A stretch of DNA of 64,000 nt from NCBI GenBank assembly GCA_031271265.1, contig JAISWB010000096.1:1-64000 (forward strand). Direction: 5' to 3'. How positions within the stretch are numbered: the first letter of the stretch is position 1; each line of letters starts with the position of its first letter. The DNA is from Desulfovibrio sp. (lineage in GTDB: Bacteria > Desulfobacterota > Desulfovibrionia > Desulfovibrionales > Desulfovibrionaceae). Below are positions 1 to 8,235 of this stretch, piece by piece. The translations under genes were made by a program, and so were the position numbers. The notes beneath the pieces were generated by a model. That model saw nothing but the letters and a program-made list of their open reading frames with translations. It did no database searches and was not told the DNA's origin.

Positions 1-1071
1 GGCCCGGAAAGCACGGCCGCGGCGCAAGGCTCCGGGCATCGTGTGAGGGTAGCCTATATCGAGGGCGGATTTTATACGGACTATTCCGGCATACTCGTCG
101 CCTTGGCCCAGAGCCTCGCTGAGCTCGGCGTTATTGAAAACGGGAACGCGTCTGTTCCGGAGAACGTGGACAGCACGGCGGGCATATGGCAATGGCTGCA
201 TGACAATGCCGGCGGGAGCGCCGTCGAGTTCGTTGCCGACGGGTATTATTCGGCGGGTTGGGATGATGCCGTTTTTGCGGAAAAGCGGGCCGAGTTGGTC
301 ACGCGTCTGAACACCACCAGGGATATCGATCTGGTGCTCGCCTTTGGAACGAAGGCCGGTCAGGCGATGGCCAAGGACGACCATAAGACGCCGGTCGCGG
401 TGCTGTCCGTTACCGACGCGGTCACGGCGGGGATTATTCCTTCTCCCGAGGATTCGGGCCGGGATCACGTTTTTGCGATGGTGGAGCACAACCGCTACTA
501 TCGGGAGGTTGTGATTTTTCACGATATTTTCAAGTTCAAGCGTCTGGGCATCGCCTACGAGGACTCGGAAAAGGGGCGGGCCAGCGTGGCGCTGCCCCAG
601 ATTCAGAAAGCGGCCAAGGATTCCAATTTCGAGTTGGTGACTTGTGTCGACACGCTTTTTGATGACCCCGCGCCGGCCACCGCGAACCTGATCGCCTGCC
701 ATGAGCGGCTGGTCAAGGAAGGAGTGGATGCGGTGTACATGACCGTCAACAACGGGATGCGGGCGGAAGCGATGGCCGACAGTCTCCGGCCGCTCATGGA
801 AGGACGCCTGCCCACTTTTTCGCAGAACGGCGTGGACGAAGTGAAGCACGGGGTGCTTCTGAGCATTTCCCAGGCGAATTTTAGCGGCCAGGGGATGTTC
901 GCGGCCAAGGCCATTGCCAACATAATCAAAGGCGAATCCCCGCGTTCCCAGAAACAGAGCTATGAAGAACCATTAAGTCTGGCCCTGAATCTGCGGACAG
1001 CCATGCTCATCGGCTGGAACCCTTCGCTGGCGGTCTTGTCGGCCGTGGACGAGATTTTTCAGGGGCAATAG
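1..1071 (+). CDS. ABC transporter substrate-binding protein (TrpX/ABC_sub_bind type), 5' end missing
   Basis: The reading frame is open to the first base of the window, so the GTG at 43 given by the ORF track is probably internal and the signal peptide lies upstream. The visible 340 or so residues start with a VRVAYIEGG strand and keep the two-lobe pattern of the ABC_sub_bind family (periplasmic binding proteins of tryptophan/tyrosine-type importers): DIDLVLAFGTKAGQAM in lobe one, FKRLGIAYED at the hinge, and GVDAVYMTVNN and LPTFSQNGVDEV in lobe two. It should bind a small ligand in the periplasm for an ABC importer whose permease and ATPase would lie outside the window. The ligand cannot be told. 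The frame ends at TAG 1069-1071 and nothing follows for 950 bp. Confidence 0.75.
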   Translation, partial: GPESTAAAQGSGHRVRVAYIEGGFYTDYSGILVALAQSLAELGVIENGNASVPENVDSTAGIWQWLHDNAGGSAVEFVADGYYSAGWDDAVFAEKRAELVTRLNTTRDIDLVLAFGTKAGQAMAKDDHKTPVAVLSVTDAVTAGIIPSPEDSGRDHVFAMVEHNRYYREVVIFHDIFKFKRLGIAYEDSEKGRASVALPQIQKAAKDSNFELVTCVDTLFDDPAPATANLIACHERLVKEGVDAVYMTVNNGMRAEAMADSLRPLMEGRLPTFSQNGVDEVKHGVLLSISQANFSGQGMFAAKAIANIIKGESPRSQKQSYEEPLSLALNLRTAMLIGWNPSLAVLSAVDEIFQGQ

Positions 1072-1321
1072 AACGCCACGCGGCGCGGCACCAAACGTCT
1101 CGACGGGATACGTTCTCTTCGAGCGGACATGTCGTTGCCCTTGCAGGATTTGCCTTACGGAAGCTTTTACGGGAAAGCTTTCCAAATCCATCCGTGCATT
1201 CTCGAACCGCGTGGCCGCAAATTTGTTGGATGCTTGACGCGTCGCGGCACCGGTTGCCTTCTCTCTCGCGGGCAAGGTGTGCTTTGCCTTGCCACGGGGT
1301 GTTCAGGTTCAAAAACTGTCC

Positions 1322-1500
1322 GCTATCCTGTCTTTAACAAAAATTGACAAGAAATGGGTATAAAACAAAATTTTTTGTTGGTTTTTGACAAAAAAACCAA
1401 TTATTTCAATAGATATACTCTGAGAATCGCAAATGTTGTGCCAGGAATTTAAAAATAATTCTTGCTTTGTCTGTTGACAATGCTATCCGGTCTTTAACAA
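1322..1500. repeat. Pair of 19-bp direct repeats 160 bp apart
   Basis: GCTATCC(T/G)GTCTTTAACAA occurs at 1322-1340 and again at 1482-1500 with one mismatch. Each copy lies next to a TTGACA-like hexamer (1344 and 1475). They could be operator or promoter duplicates in this empty AT-rich space. No gene close by is clearly controlled by them. Confidence 0.5.
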
Positions 1501-1531
1501 GTTCGAGGAAAAAGTTAATTCATTGAGAAAT

Positions 1532-1550
1532 CCCCCGGCTCTGCCGGGGG
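1532..1550. terminator. GC hairpin, terminator- or REP-like
   Basis: CCCCCGGC-TCT-GCCGGGGG forms a perfect 8-bp stem with a 3-nt loop. It ends 11 bp before the 105-bp dispersed repeat. No T-run follows on the plus strand, so it may be a REP-type palindrome rather than a terminator. Confidence 0.4.
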
Positions 1551-1561
1551 TGAATGACTAA

Positions 1562-1666
1562 GCTATACTTGACGCTTGAACTTTATGCGTTTTTTCTTCC
1601 TTCATCATATTGAAAAAACTAGAATATGCTCTTGGTAATGCGCAAATAACCAAGACGCTGCGTATA
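1562..1666. repeat. 105-bp dispersed repeat, copy A
   Basis: This stretch matches 38442-38546 over 105 bp in the same orientation with about five substitutions and no gaps. It is AT-rich, begins GCTATACTTGACGCTTGAAC and has no intact ORF. Its borders are sharp: both flanks differ completely between copies. It may be the remnant of a small mobile element, or an insertion-sequence end. Confidence 0.8.
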
Positions 1667-2024
1667 ATAAAGTGTAATTTAGGGATTCCTGAAAAAATTT
1701 CAACAACCCGCTCAAATTCGCACACACTCGATGCCCCCGTTTCCTCCTCACTCGCGGCTCGGAGGTTGGGGCACTGAGAGCGCGAACACGCACTCCCCCG
1801 CATCTGCTGTTTATATGCGCGTATGAACTCTACTCGCGCCTGAATAAGCCGCTGAGGATAATTGTGACTTTTTTTCCCCGGATGCTTGTATTTTTGCCTG
1901 CCTGCAAATATGGTTGCATAACAGGTAACTACGCGGCGAGCGACACCCAAACAGGGCCGCGCGCAAAGCGCTGCTGCCGCGACATGGTCGATCCCCGGCC
2001 CGGCGGAAGAGGGAGGAGCATATC

Positions 2025-2549
2025 ATGACAGAAAGGCTTTATAAATTTTCGTGGGACTTTATCGGTGATGTGGAAGAAGGGCGTCCCAACCTCGGCAACA
2101 CCACGCGCATCGAGGTTTACAGACTGTTCCAGTATACTATGCGGGATGTTCTGGAAGAGAGATTCGGCACGGAAGCCGCGGACCGCATTCTTTACGATGC
2201 CGGACACAAGGCGGGCCTCAATTTTTGCAGGCGATTCGCGGACGGGGAATCGGACCTGAACGCCTACCTTGAAAAAGTCAAAGAGTCGTTGATGGACCTG
2301 AAAATCGGCATCCTGCGCGTTGAAAGCGCCGATACGGCAAAAAGCAACTATGTCCTGACCATTGCCGAAGACCTGGACTGCTCGGGGCTGCCGGACATGG
2401 GGCACACGGTCTGCAATTATGATGAAGGCTTCATCTCCGGCATCTTTTACGCTTTCGGCGGCCAAAAGTTGAACGTCAAGGAAAGCGACTGCTGGTGTAC
2501 CAGTGACCGAACCTGTCGTTTTCAGGTAACCCCACCGTCCCCCACGTGA
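2025..2549 (+). CDS. Stand-alone V4R (4-vinyl reductase) domain protein
   Basis: A 174-residue protein made almost wholly of a V4R domain, the fold that binds small hydrophobic or heterocyclic ligands in bacteriochlorophyll reductases and in ligand-sensing regulators. The C-terminal half shows the family marks CNYDEGFISG, then CWCTSDRTCRF with paired cysteines that could hold a metal. There is no attached HTH, GGDEF or kinase domain, so a role as a ligand-binding sensor subunit or chaperone is inference. The ATG at 2025 follows GGGAGGAGCATATC, a good ribosome binding site. The left neighbour is 950 bp away and the right neighbour is mobile-element debris, so it is probably transcribed alone. 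Confidence 0.8.
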   Translation: MTERLYKFSWDFIGDVEEGRPNLGNTTRIEVYRLFQYTMRDVLEERFGTEAADRILYDAGHKAGLNFCRRFADGESDLNAYLEKVKESLMDLKIGILRVESADTAKSNYVLTIAEDLDCSGLPDMGHTVCNYDEGFISGIFYAFGGQKLNVKESDCWCTSDRTCRFQVTPPSPT

Positions 2550-2739
2550 CGCGGCGGAACAGTAGGCTCAGGCAAGCCTGTTTTTGCCGTGAACGGGATG
2601 CAGGCGCCATTACATACTCCGGCCGGGCAGGCACCCGCTGTTCCGGCCCCGGAGCCTGCGGACGGCACGGCTCTTGACGTTGCGGTAGTAAGGCTTTCAT
2701 GCACTTTGCGGAAGTGGTGTTCACCACGCTGAAACCTGA

Positions 2740-2914
2740 AGTTTCCACAGCTTCGGCAAGGCAGGTATTTCCCGGCATGGCTTCCGAGCCGCGGCACAGG
2801 ATGGAAAAGGCTCCACCTTCGCAAGCAGAATTCTGCTGTGCGGCCTGTGGGTATACAGCGAATGCGGATGTAAATGCAGCAAAAAGGTTCTTCGACGTTC
2901 ACTGTGGAATTTGA
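2740..2914 (+). pseudogene. C-terminal remnant of an IS200/IS605 TnpB (OrfB) gene
   Basis: The 3' part of this frame reads SQAEFCCAACGYTANADVNAAKRFF, which is the second half of the TnpB zinc ribbon with its following ADxNAA motif. Only about 50 residues keep the pattern; the RuvC-like core and the first cysteine pair are gone, and the upstream sequence is out of frame. It is the tail of a decayed transposon-associated RNA-guided nuclease gene. No left or right element end could be fixed. Confidence 0.7.
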
Positions 2915-2989
2915 CGAGATCCTCCTTGCCCGGTAACGAGGTAGCAGGAGGATATGATGAAAGCAGAAGAAGTCTTTACCCTTGGCCTT

Positions 2990-3396
2990 GGTTTGACAGC
3001 GCTCGTGGCGCTTGCCGGGGCAATCGCTTGATACGGAGAAGAACCCCTTTCGCACATAAGCGAGCGATACTTTCACACCAATCAGGAATTTGAGATGTGC
3101 CGCGAGCATCGCGTTCACATTGTCTCCGCTGTAGAAGCCGCGATCCATTGCGAGCTTGATTTTTTTTGTATTCCAGGCAGTCGATATCTGCAATTAGCAT
3201 ACGCTCGTTTCGATGTCGGCTCTTTTTGTGCGGGTTTGCGCTCCCGGGTGGGCACGATTTTTCCGGTCGCCTCGTCAACGCGCCCGATCAGCTTGCGCCG
3301 CGACCGTGGTTGCTGCTTATCCTTGTCCGGGTATGATTCGTTTTCGTAGGCGTATGTGATGCCCACGCGTTTGTCTTTCTGATAGATTATGCCCAT
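2990..3396 (-). pseudogene. IS1634-like (IS4 superfamily) transposase remnant
   Basis: The minus-strand frame from 3396 starts MGIIYQKDKRVGITYAYE and continues to RRKLIGRVDEATGKIVPT, the usual N terminus of IS1634-type DDE transposases. It is then joined, with loss of roughly 130 residues, to a second frame reading AMDRGFYSGDNVNAML and FLIGVKVSLAYVRK, a stretch from the catalytic core that includes the second acidic residue. The C-terminal third is absent. The gene cannot make a working enzyme. The internal deletion suggests old decay rather than a recent insertion. Confidence 0.75.
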
Positions 3397-3413
3397 GCCC
3401 GCCCTCCGTTTTC

Positions 3414-3442
3414 ATAGTGATGATAACATATATCATCACTAT
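3414..3442. repeat. 12-5-12 inverted repeat upstream of the transposase remnant
   Basis: ATAGTGATGATA and TATCATCACTAT form a perfect 12-bp inverted repeat around ACATA, 18 bp upstream of the transposase start. It could be an operator, or a structure shielding the element from outside transcription. No matching copy was found at the other end. Confidence 0.5.
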
Positions 3443-3523
3443 AAAAATGTCAAGCGGAAATATGCCTCCTGCATTGAAATTGCGATACTATTTGGCAGAA
3501 AAACGGCTCACATAGTTATGAAT

Positions 3524-3841
3524 TCACGGGAATGCAGGCTTCAATGCCGAACAGATCGAGGGCAGGGTCCGCTCATGGACGGGGAGATCCACCGCGTTCC
3601 GCCGGCGGGCGGCAAGGAAAGCGAACTGTGACCGCTGATGCTGCGAGTACAGGGCTTCCAGCTTGCGAAGATCGGAGGACAACTTGACCTGCATCAGTAT
3701 CAAGGGGTTGCCGGACGCGGCTGCCATCATTTCCGCCGCATTCGCAGCCTCGGACTGCACATCGTCAATGACCCGCCGGCGAAGATCACCCTTGCGGAAT
3801 TGCTCGATAGCGGCTGCCTTGTACTCTATTGTTTGCCACAT
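3524..3841 (-). pseudogene. Fragment of a large SNF2-type helicase/methylase from a conjugative element
   Basis: The 105-residue frame reads MWQTIEYKAAAIEQFRKG, then VIDDVQSEAANAAEM, then ASGNPLILMQVKL and LRKLEALYSQHQRSQ. This is the pattern I know from the end of the helicase module in very large SNF2/methyltransferase proteins carried by plasmids and integrative elements. An in-frame stop lies six codons upstream and the C terminus runs out of family sequence, so only a small internal piece survives. It marks the left side of an element remnant whose other relic is the ParA-like pseudogene near 8 kb. Confidence 0.55.
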
Positions 3842-4191
3842 TCTGACTTTTCGATATGCTTACAACTATATTGTTTTATTTACTATTTTTATGATAAAAA
3901 ATGTCTATACCCTTAAATATACCCACAAAAAATCTGGATTGGAAGAAATTTTATTGGACGTAGTTGGGCAATCCCACCGAGTTTGGAGAATGGGAAATGA
4001 GAGGGGAAGATTACTTTCTTATTATTCCATTTTTCGCCGTTTAGTCTATATTCTCAGAAATATTTACGGCCACAAGCATAGCAAGTGAATTCTCGACAAG
4101 CACCGGCTACTGGGTAACGGGAACTGGAGTGGCAGCGAGAACCGGAATTGCCGAAACGACGACAAGAGTTTTCACGCTGATCACACCACGC
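3842..4191. other. AT-rich gap without recognisable gene
   Basis: About 350 bp of low-GC DNA between the helicase fragment and the AraC gene. A plus-strand ORF (3663-4088) runs through it but overlaps the helicase fragment and matches nothing I know. I see no promoter or hairpin that I would defend. Confidence 0.4.
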
Positions 4192-4959
4192 TCATCTTTC
4201 ACGGTATCGCCCCGGCGTCACGCCTGTAATTTTTCTGAACATTGCGATGAAGGCGGACGCGCTGGAATAACCGTACTTATGGGCAATCTTCTCTACGGTT
4301 TTACCTTCTTCAATCATGGCTGTAGCCTTAACGACACGCAGTCTGTTTCGCCACTCTGTAAGCGGCATTCCCAAATCCCGCCTGCATTTCCGGGCAAGTG
4401 TCCGTTCCGTTATGTCGGCCTCTTGAGCCAATTCGGCCACGGAGCGGTTATCTTCCGGGTGCTGCTCAAGGTAATACAGGATTTTTTTTACCACTGCATC
4501 TTTGGATGCCGGAAGTAAGATTCTGGCTCTCGACGTTTCCGCCAGTTCGTCAAGTAGGACACGGAGAAGCCGTAAGTGCTTTTCACTGCGAAAATCCCCG
4601 GAAAATTCACGCGCATGGTCAAGAAGAGATCGCATAAAAGGTGACACCAGCAAGGCTTGCGGCGTATCCGGCAAAGCGCCGCAGAGTTCGTTAACGACAT
4701 ACAAAGATGATTGCAAAATTTCCCGCCGTGAAATTCCTACATGCTCCTTGTACGGAGGAACCCAAATGCCATACTGCGGCGGCACAAGATACCGCTCCTC
4801 TTCGACAATTACCTGAACCACACCATTATACGAGTACACGAATTCCCCCCAGGAATGGGTATGAGCCGGAAATATGGCGTCATCCGGCATGAGCGTTGAG
4901 CGCAAATAGAGCTGTGTAGGAAGAGCCTCACTGAAAGGAGCTTGTAGAGAGTGTTTCAT
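4192..4959 (-). CDS. AraC-family transcriptional regulator
   Basis: A 255-residue one-domain-plus-HTH regulator. The N-terminal part is a cupin-like ligand pocket (PAHTHSWGEFVYSYNG, then YGIWVPPYKEH); the C-terminal 100 residues hold two helix-turn-helix units (SVAELAQEADITERTLARKCR, then EKIAHKYGYSSASAFIAMFRK and GVTPGRYR). It reads away from phzF across a 412-bp AT-rich gap, the usual position of a local activator of the neighbouring set phzF-ybaK-paaI-rraA. The inducer is unknown. ATG 4959 fits the family length. Confidence 0.85.
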   Translation of the reverse strand: MKHSLQAPFSEALPTQLYLRSTLMPDDAIFPAHTHSWGEFVYSYNGVVQVIVEEERYLVPPQYGIWVPPYKEHVGISRREILQSSLYVVNELCGALPDTPQALLVSPFMRSLLDHAREFSGDFRSEKHLRLLRVLLDELAETSRARILLPASKDAVVKKILYYLEQHPEDNRSVAELAQEADITERTLARKCRRDLGMPLTEWRNRLRVVKATAMIEEGKTVEKIAHKYGYSSASAFIAMFRKITGVTPGRYRER

Positions 4960-5371
4960 CTGTCACCTGTGCTGCATTGCTTGTCAGATAATCGCTATAT
5001 ACTTTTTTTCAGACCAGAGTAAAGTGATCTTATGGAGACTCAGCAATTCTAATTAGTCGGCCCTGAAAAATAGTGTAACTTATTGATATAGCAATATAAA
5101 TCTTTAAAAAACAGTTCTTTTTTCGACCAGAAAAACACCAAGGTGCCGACTATCCTGGTCGATGAAATCGACCGGGCGCGGCGAAGGTGAGCCGCAATTT
5201 ATTTACGGCGTCCGCGCAAGCGGTGCCTGGAGCCGGCGTGCCTTTCTGAAAAAGCCGTTGCACGGCTTTTTCAGCATCGACTAATTATGGCGCTGATTGT
5301 TCCGTTTCCAAGGCATGATGTGGAGCTAACTATTTGATTTTTCATCGGTTGGAATGCTTGATGGAGGCTAT
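4960..5371. promoter_or_regulatory. Divergent AraC/phzF intergenic region
   Basis: A 412-bp AT-rich spacer that must hold the promoters of the AraC gene and of phzF. It contains AGCAATTCTAATTA near 5041, a motif also found at 42303, a strong hairpin at 5246-5274, and from about 5275 a stretch related to 42303-42395. No clear -35/-10 pair could be fixed. Confidence 0.5.
5246..5274. terminator. Strong 13-bp hairpin
   Basis: CTGAAAAAGCCGT and ACGGCTTTTTCAG pair perfectly around TGC. With five T in the right arm it works as an intrinsic terminator in either direction. It lies about 100 bp before phzF with no intact gene to its left, so it probably ended a gene that has been lost. Confidence 0.6.
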
Positions 5372-6144
5372 ATGCGCTATTACGTTGTGGATGCGTTTGC
5401 GGACAAAGTTTTTGAAGGTAATCCTGCTGGCGTATGCATCATGGAGAAATGGCTGTCAGACGACCTTATGCAGAAGATTACGATGGAAAATAACCTTTCA
5501 GAGACTGCTTTTGCGGTCAAAGAAGGCAAGAGCTATCACCTCCGTTGGTTTACTCCTGGAGGAGAGATTGACCTTTGTGGTCACGCAACCCTGGCAACTG
5601 CTTACATAATCATGCGATTTGTTGAATCTGACAGTGAAAGCGTCAGTTTTAACACGCTATCTGGAGAATTGGGCGTACTCAAAAAAATGACCTCTATGAA
5701 ATGGATTTTCCTGCGTACCCTATGGAACAGGTTGCAGTTACCGACCTCATGGAACAGGTCCTTGGCGTGAGGCCACTGGAAGTATGGAAGGCAAGGGATT
5801 TGGTCTGCGTTTTGGATTCCGAGGACAAGGTCTTTTCCGCCGCGCCGGACTTGCGGAAAGCTCTTGAACTGGAAGGGCTTCTTTTGCATGTGACGGCTAA
5901 GGGATCAACTTTTGACTGCGTTTCCCGAACATTCGCTCCTAAGCTGGCTGTTGAGGAAGACCCCGTTTGCGGATCGGGGCATTGCCATATCGCGCCGTTG
6001 TGGGCGGAAAAGTTGGGCACAAGGTCACTTGTAGCTCGTCAAGCGTCAAAGCGCGGCGGCACGTTGTACTGCGGAATTTACGGCGACAGAATAAAAGTAT
6101 CTGGCAAAGCGGCACTTTACTCCACAGCGGACTTGTATATTTGA
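5372..6144 (+). pseudogene. PhzF-family isomerase, frame broken at an A7 tract
   Basis: The two halves together make a full-size (about 257 residues) PhzF fold protein, a family of proton-transfer isomerases/epimerases acting on small amino- or keto-acids. Half one (from ATG 5372 after TGGAGGCTAT) has DAFADKVFEGNPAGVC, the catalytic-glutamate motif NLSETAFA and GGEIDLCGHATLA. Half two, one frame back, resumes at NDLYEMDFPAYPMEQ and ends with EDPVCGSGHCHIAP. The break falls on CTCAAAAAAATGACC at 5680-5690: eight A instead of seven would restore one ORF. Either a one-base loss, an assembly error or slippage explains it. All catalytic motifs are intact, so decay is recent if real. It heads a same-strand set with ybaK, paaI and rraA-like genes. 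Confidence 0.8.
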
Positions 6145-6175
6145 AGCCACACATTGTTTTTCAGGAAAGGAAACC

Positions 6176-6649
6176 ATGTCTTTTGAGCGAGTTAAAGAAT
6201 ACTTTGAACGGGTAGGCTTGGGCCAGCGCGTGGTGGAACGGGAACACATCGGCGCAACCGTCGAACAGGCGGCATTGTCCATCGGATGCGAACCTGAACG
6301 AATTGCGAAAACAATGTCTTTCCTTGTGGCTGGAGGGCCTGCTCTGGTGGTCATGGCGGGTGATGCCAAAGTGAACAACTCCAAATTCAAGGCGTGTTTC
6401 CACCAAAAAGCGGTTATGCTGCCCAGCGACCAAGTTGCGACGCGAATCGGCCATGAACCCGGCGCAGTATGTCCGTTTGCGCTGAACGAAGGAATCAGTG
6501 TTTTTCTGGACGAATCCCTTAAACGATTCAATGTCGTGTATACGGCTGGCGGCAGTGTGAACAGCACAGTGGAATTGGCGATGGAGGAACTTGTTCAGCA
6601 CTCTGCACCGGCTGGCTGGGTGGACGTATGCAACGGGTGGAACCAATAA
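6176..6649 (+). CDS. YbaK/EbsC-family aminoacyl-tRNA deacylase-like protein
   Basis: A 157-residue single-domain protein of the YbaK/ProX editing family, whose members hydrolyse mischarged aminoacyl-tRNA such as Cys-tRNAPro. Visible marks are RIAKTMSFLVAGGPALVVMAGD, the lysine-rich KVNNSKFKACF, the glycine loop GHEPGAVCPFAL and the end VYTAGGSVNSTVEL. The ATG follows CAGGAAAGGAAACC by a good ribosome-site distance and lies 31 bp after phzF. Family membership is clear; which acyl group is removed is not. Its place among small-molecule enzymes suggests editing linked to an unusual amino acid, but that is inference. Confidence 0.85.
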   Translation: MSFERVKEYFERVGLGQRVVEREHIGATVEQAALSIGCEPERIAKTMSFLVAGGPALVVMAGDAKVNNSKFKACFHQKAVMLPSDQVATRIGHEPGAVCPFALNEGISVFLDESLKRFNVVYTAGGSVNSTVELAMEELVQHSAPAGWVDVCNGWNQ

Positions 6650-6680
6650 CGCATATTTGGTCTTACGACATGAGGGCATC

Positions 6681-7106
6681 ATGGTGGAATCGCACACGAC
6701 TTTGCACGACAGGATAAAGACGAGTTTCGACAAGCAGGCTTTCTTGGCGCTTATCGGCGCAGAACTGGAACGGGTTGAAAAGGGAAAGGTTGTTGTCAGT
6801 TGCAAGCACAGGAATGCGTTGACGCAGCAGCAAGGCTTTCTGCACGGCGGCGTTGTATCTTCTTTGGCGGATGTTTCCTGCGGCTATGCAGCGTTGACGA
6901 CCATGCCCGACAACGCGGAAGTTCTAACTGTGGAATTTAAGATAAATCTTATCCGGCCAGCGAATGCTGACAAACTCGTTGCCAGCGGAGAAGTCGTAAA
7001 ATCCGGCAGGACGCTGATTATCGCGGAATCAACTGTTACCGATGAAAACGGCGAAAAAGTCATCGCCAAAATGTTGGCCACAATGATTGTATCTCCAATG
7101 AAATAA
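6681..7106 (+). CDS. PaaI-type hotdog-fold thioesterase
   Basis: A 141-residue hotdog protein of the acyl-CoA thioesterase group that cleaves aryl- or short acyl-CoA esters. Key features are QQGFLHGGVVSSLADVSCGYAA, the catalytic-loop region typical of PaaI, followed by VEFKINLIRPA. The ORF track starts at 6591 inside ybaK; I prefer ATG 6681, preceded by GAGGGC, because the first 30 residues of the longer form are only ybaK out of frame. It lies 31 bp after ybaK and 12 bp before the RraA-like gene, so the set is likely one transcript. Confidence 0.85.
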   Translation: MVESHTTLHDRIKTSFDKQAFLALIGAELERVEKGKVVVSCKHRNALTQQQGFLHGGVVSSLADVSCGYAALTTMPDNAEVLTVEFKINLIRPANADKLVASGEVVKSGRTLIIAESTVTDENGEKVIAKMLATMIVSPMK

Positions 7107-7118
7107 AGGATTGTCAGG

Positions 7119-7832
7119 GTGATTGCTATGGATAACAAGCTGATTGAACGTCTTAACGCTTTAAGTACTCCCCATCTGGCCGATGCCTGCCTGCGTACCG
7201 GAACTCCGGTACGCTGCGCCCCTTCGGCCATGCGCCCGGTGTCTGTTACCATGCGTTGTGCAGGCAAGGTGCGCCCTGCCCGTCATATCGGCAGTGTGGA
7301 TATTTTTCTTGAAGCCTTGGAAAAAGCGGCGCGCAACGATATTCTGGTCGTCGATAACGGCGGGCGCATGGACGAGGCTTGCGTGGGAGATTTGGTGGCT
7401 TTGGAGGTGGCGAACGCAGGCTTGGCCGGTATTGTTATTTGGGGGCTGCACCGTGATACCCCGGAGCTTCTTGAAATAGGATTGCCTGTCTTTTCTTTGG
7501 GGACAATGCCAACCGGCCCCCAGCGTCTGGACAGACGTTCACCCGATGCTCTTGATTGGGCACGGGTAGGCGAATGGGTTGTCAGCTCTGATGATGTGGC
7601 CGTTGGGGATGCAGACGGAGTCCTTTTCATTCCGGTTACGAAATTGGCGGAAGTGATTGAAGCGGCGGAAGGCATTCGGGAGACTGAACGCCGACAGGCA
7701 AAAGCAATGCGCGAGGGGCGCACGTTCAGAAAACAGGCGTCATTCGCTCAATATCTTGCCCGCCGTGAAGAAAATCCCGCTTTCGGTTTCCGGGAGCATT
7801 TGCGAATGATTGGTGAAGCGATTGAAGAATAA
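7119..7832 (+). CDS. RraA-like / HMG-aldolase-family protein
   Basis: A 237-residue protein of the RraA / 4-hydroxy-4-methyl-2-oxoglutarate aldolase family (often misnamed demethylmenaquinone methyltransferase). It shows the N-terminal STPHLADACLRTG helix, the substrate loop ILVVDNGGRMDEACVGDL, GLAGIVIWGLHRDT and the late GDADGVLFIP strand. In the aldolases the GGR...D motif holds the metal and pyruvate moiety; here the RMDEACVGD spacing keeps the arginine and acidic residues. A role in cleaving a 2-keto-4-hydroxy acid is plausible but not shown. The start is GTG 7119, spaced well from AAAGGA, or ATG 7128. Confidence 0.8.
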   Translation: MIAMDNKLIERLNALSTPHLADACLRTGTPVRCAPSAMRPVSVTMRCAGKVRPARHIGSVDIFLEALEKAARNDILVVDNGGRMDEACVGDLVALEVANAGLAGIVIWGLHRDTPELLEIGLPVFSLGTMPTGPQRLDRRSPDALDWARVGEWVVSSDDVAVGDADGVLFIPVTKLAEVIEAAEGIRETERRQAKAMREGRTFRKQASFAQYLARREENPAFGFREHLRMIGEAIEE

Positions 7833-7911
7833 TAATTGATTACTCATGCTCAGGCTGCTGCGCATATGCGTGCCATATGCGGCTTGCTCCAACTTCCCAA
7901 GGAGTTTGGAA

Positions 7912-8235
7912 ATGACAAAGCAAACAAATACTCCTGTGGTGTTGGCAGACTTTGAAAGCAAGGCAAAAGAATTCATCAGCCTGACCTTATCAAACATTGT
8001 CGCGCAACGCTCCGCGTTGCAATTCCGCGCGCGTTCCGAAAGGCATTTCAAAGTGAGCGGCGCGGATGGACATGCGCCTGGAATAGAGCCGGTTCTGGAA
8101 AATTCAGGGTTTTGCCGTTTTTTCAACCGCCTCTCGCGCTTTGGAACTGTTATACAGGTCGAAACGCTCCGGTTCGCCGAAGAACAGGTTGCGGCATACA
8201 TGAATGGTCACGTCTGGAAACGCCTCTTGAAATGA
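7912..8235 (+). pseudogene. Truncated fifth gene of the PhzF set
   Basis: An ATG at 7912 follows CCCAAGGAGTTTGGAA, a strong ribosome binding site, and the first 30 or so residues (MTKQTNTPVVLADFESKAKE...) look like a real N terminus. After about 8000 the same frame runs antisense to the ParA-like pseudogene, so the coding sequence is probably cut by an element junction there. I do not recognise the N-terminal piece. Confidence 0.4.

Larger units (their letters stand above)
1072..2024. other. Gene-free AT-rich intergenic region
   Basis: No ORF here has a convincing start or family match. The first 230 bp are GC-rich. From about 1300 to 1720 the sequence turns strongly AT-rich and holds a pair of 19-bp direct repeats, a GC hairpin and one copy of a 105-bp dispersed repeat, each listed separately. 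The last 100 bp lead into the ribosome binding site of the V4R gene. I see no tRNA or other RNA gene. Confidence 0.6.

Noticed and set aside
3663-4088. 141-codon plus-strand ORF across the helicase fragment and AT-rich gap
   Set aside because: Its first 60 codons are antisense to the helicase-like fragment and the rest has no ribosome site or recognised pattern.
5680-5690. Classical X XXY YYZ ribosomal slippery heptamer in phzF
   Set aside because: In the zero frame the run is C AAA AAA ATG, so the base before the tandem AAA codons is C and the P-site tRNA would not re-pair perfectly. No stem-loop follows. Slippage stays possible but unproven.
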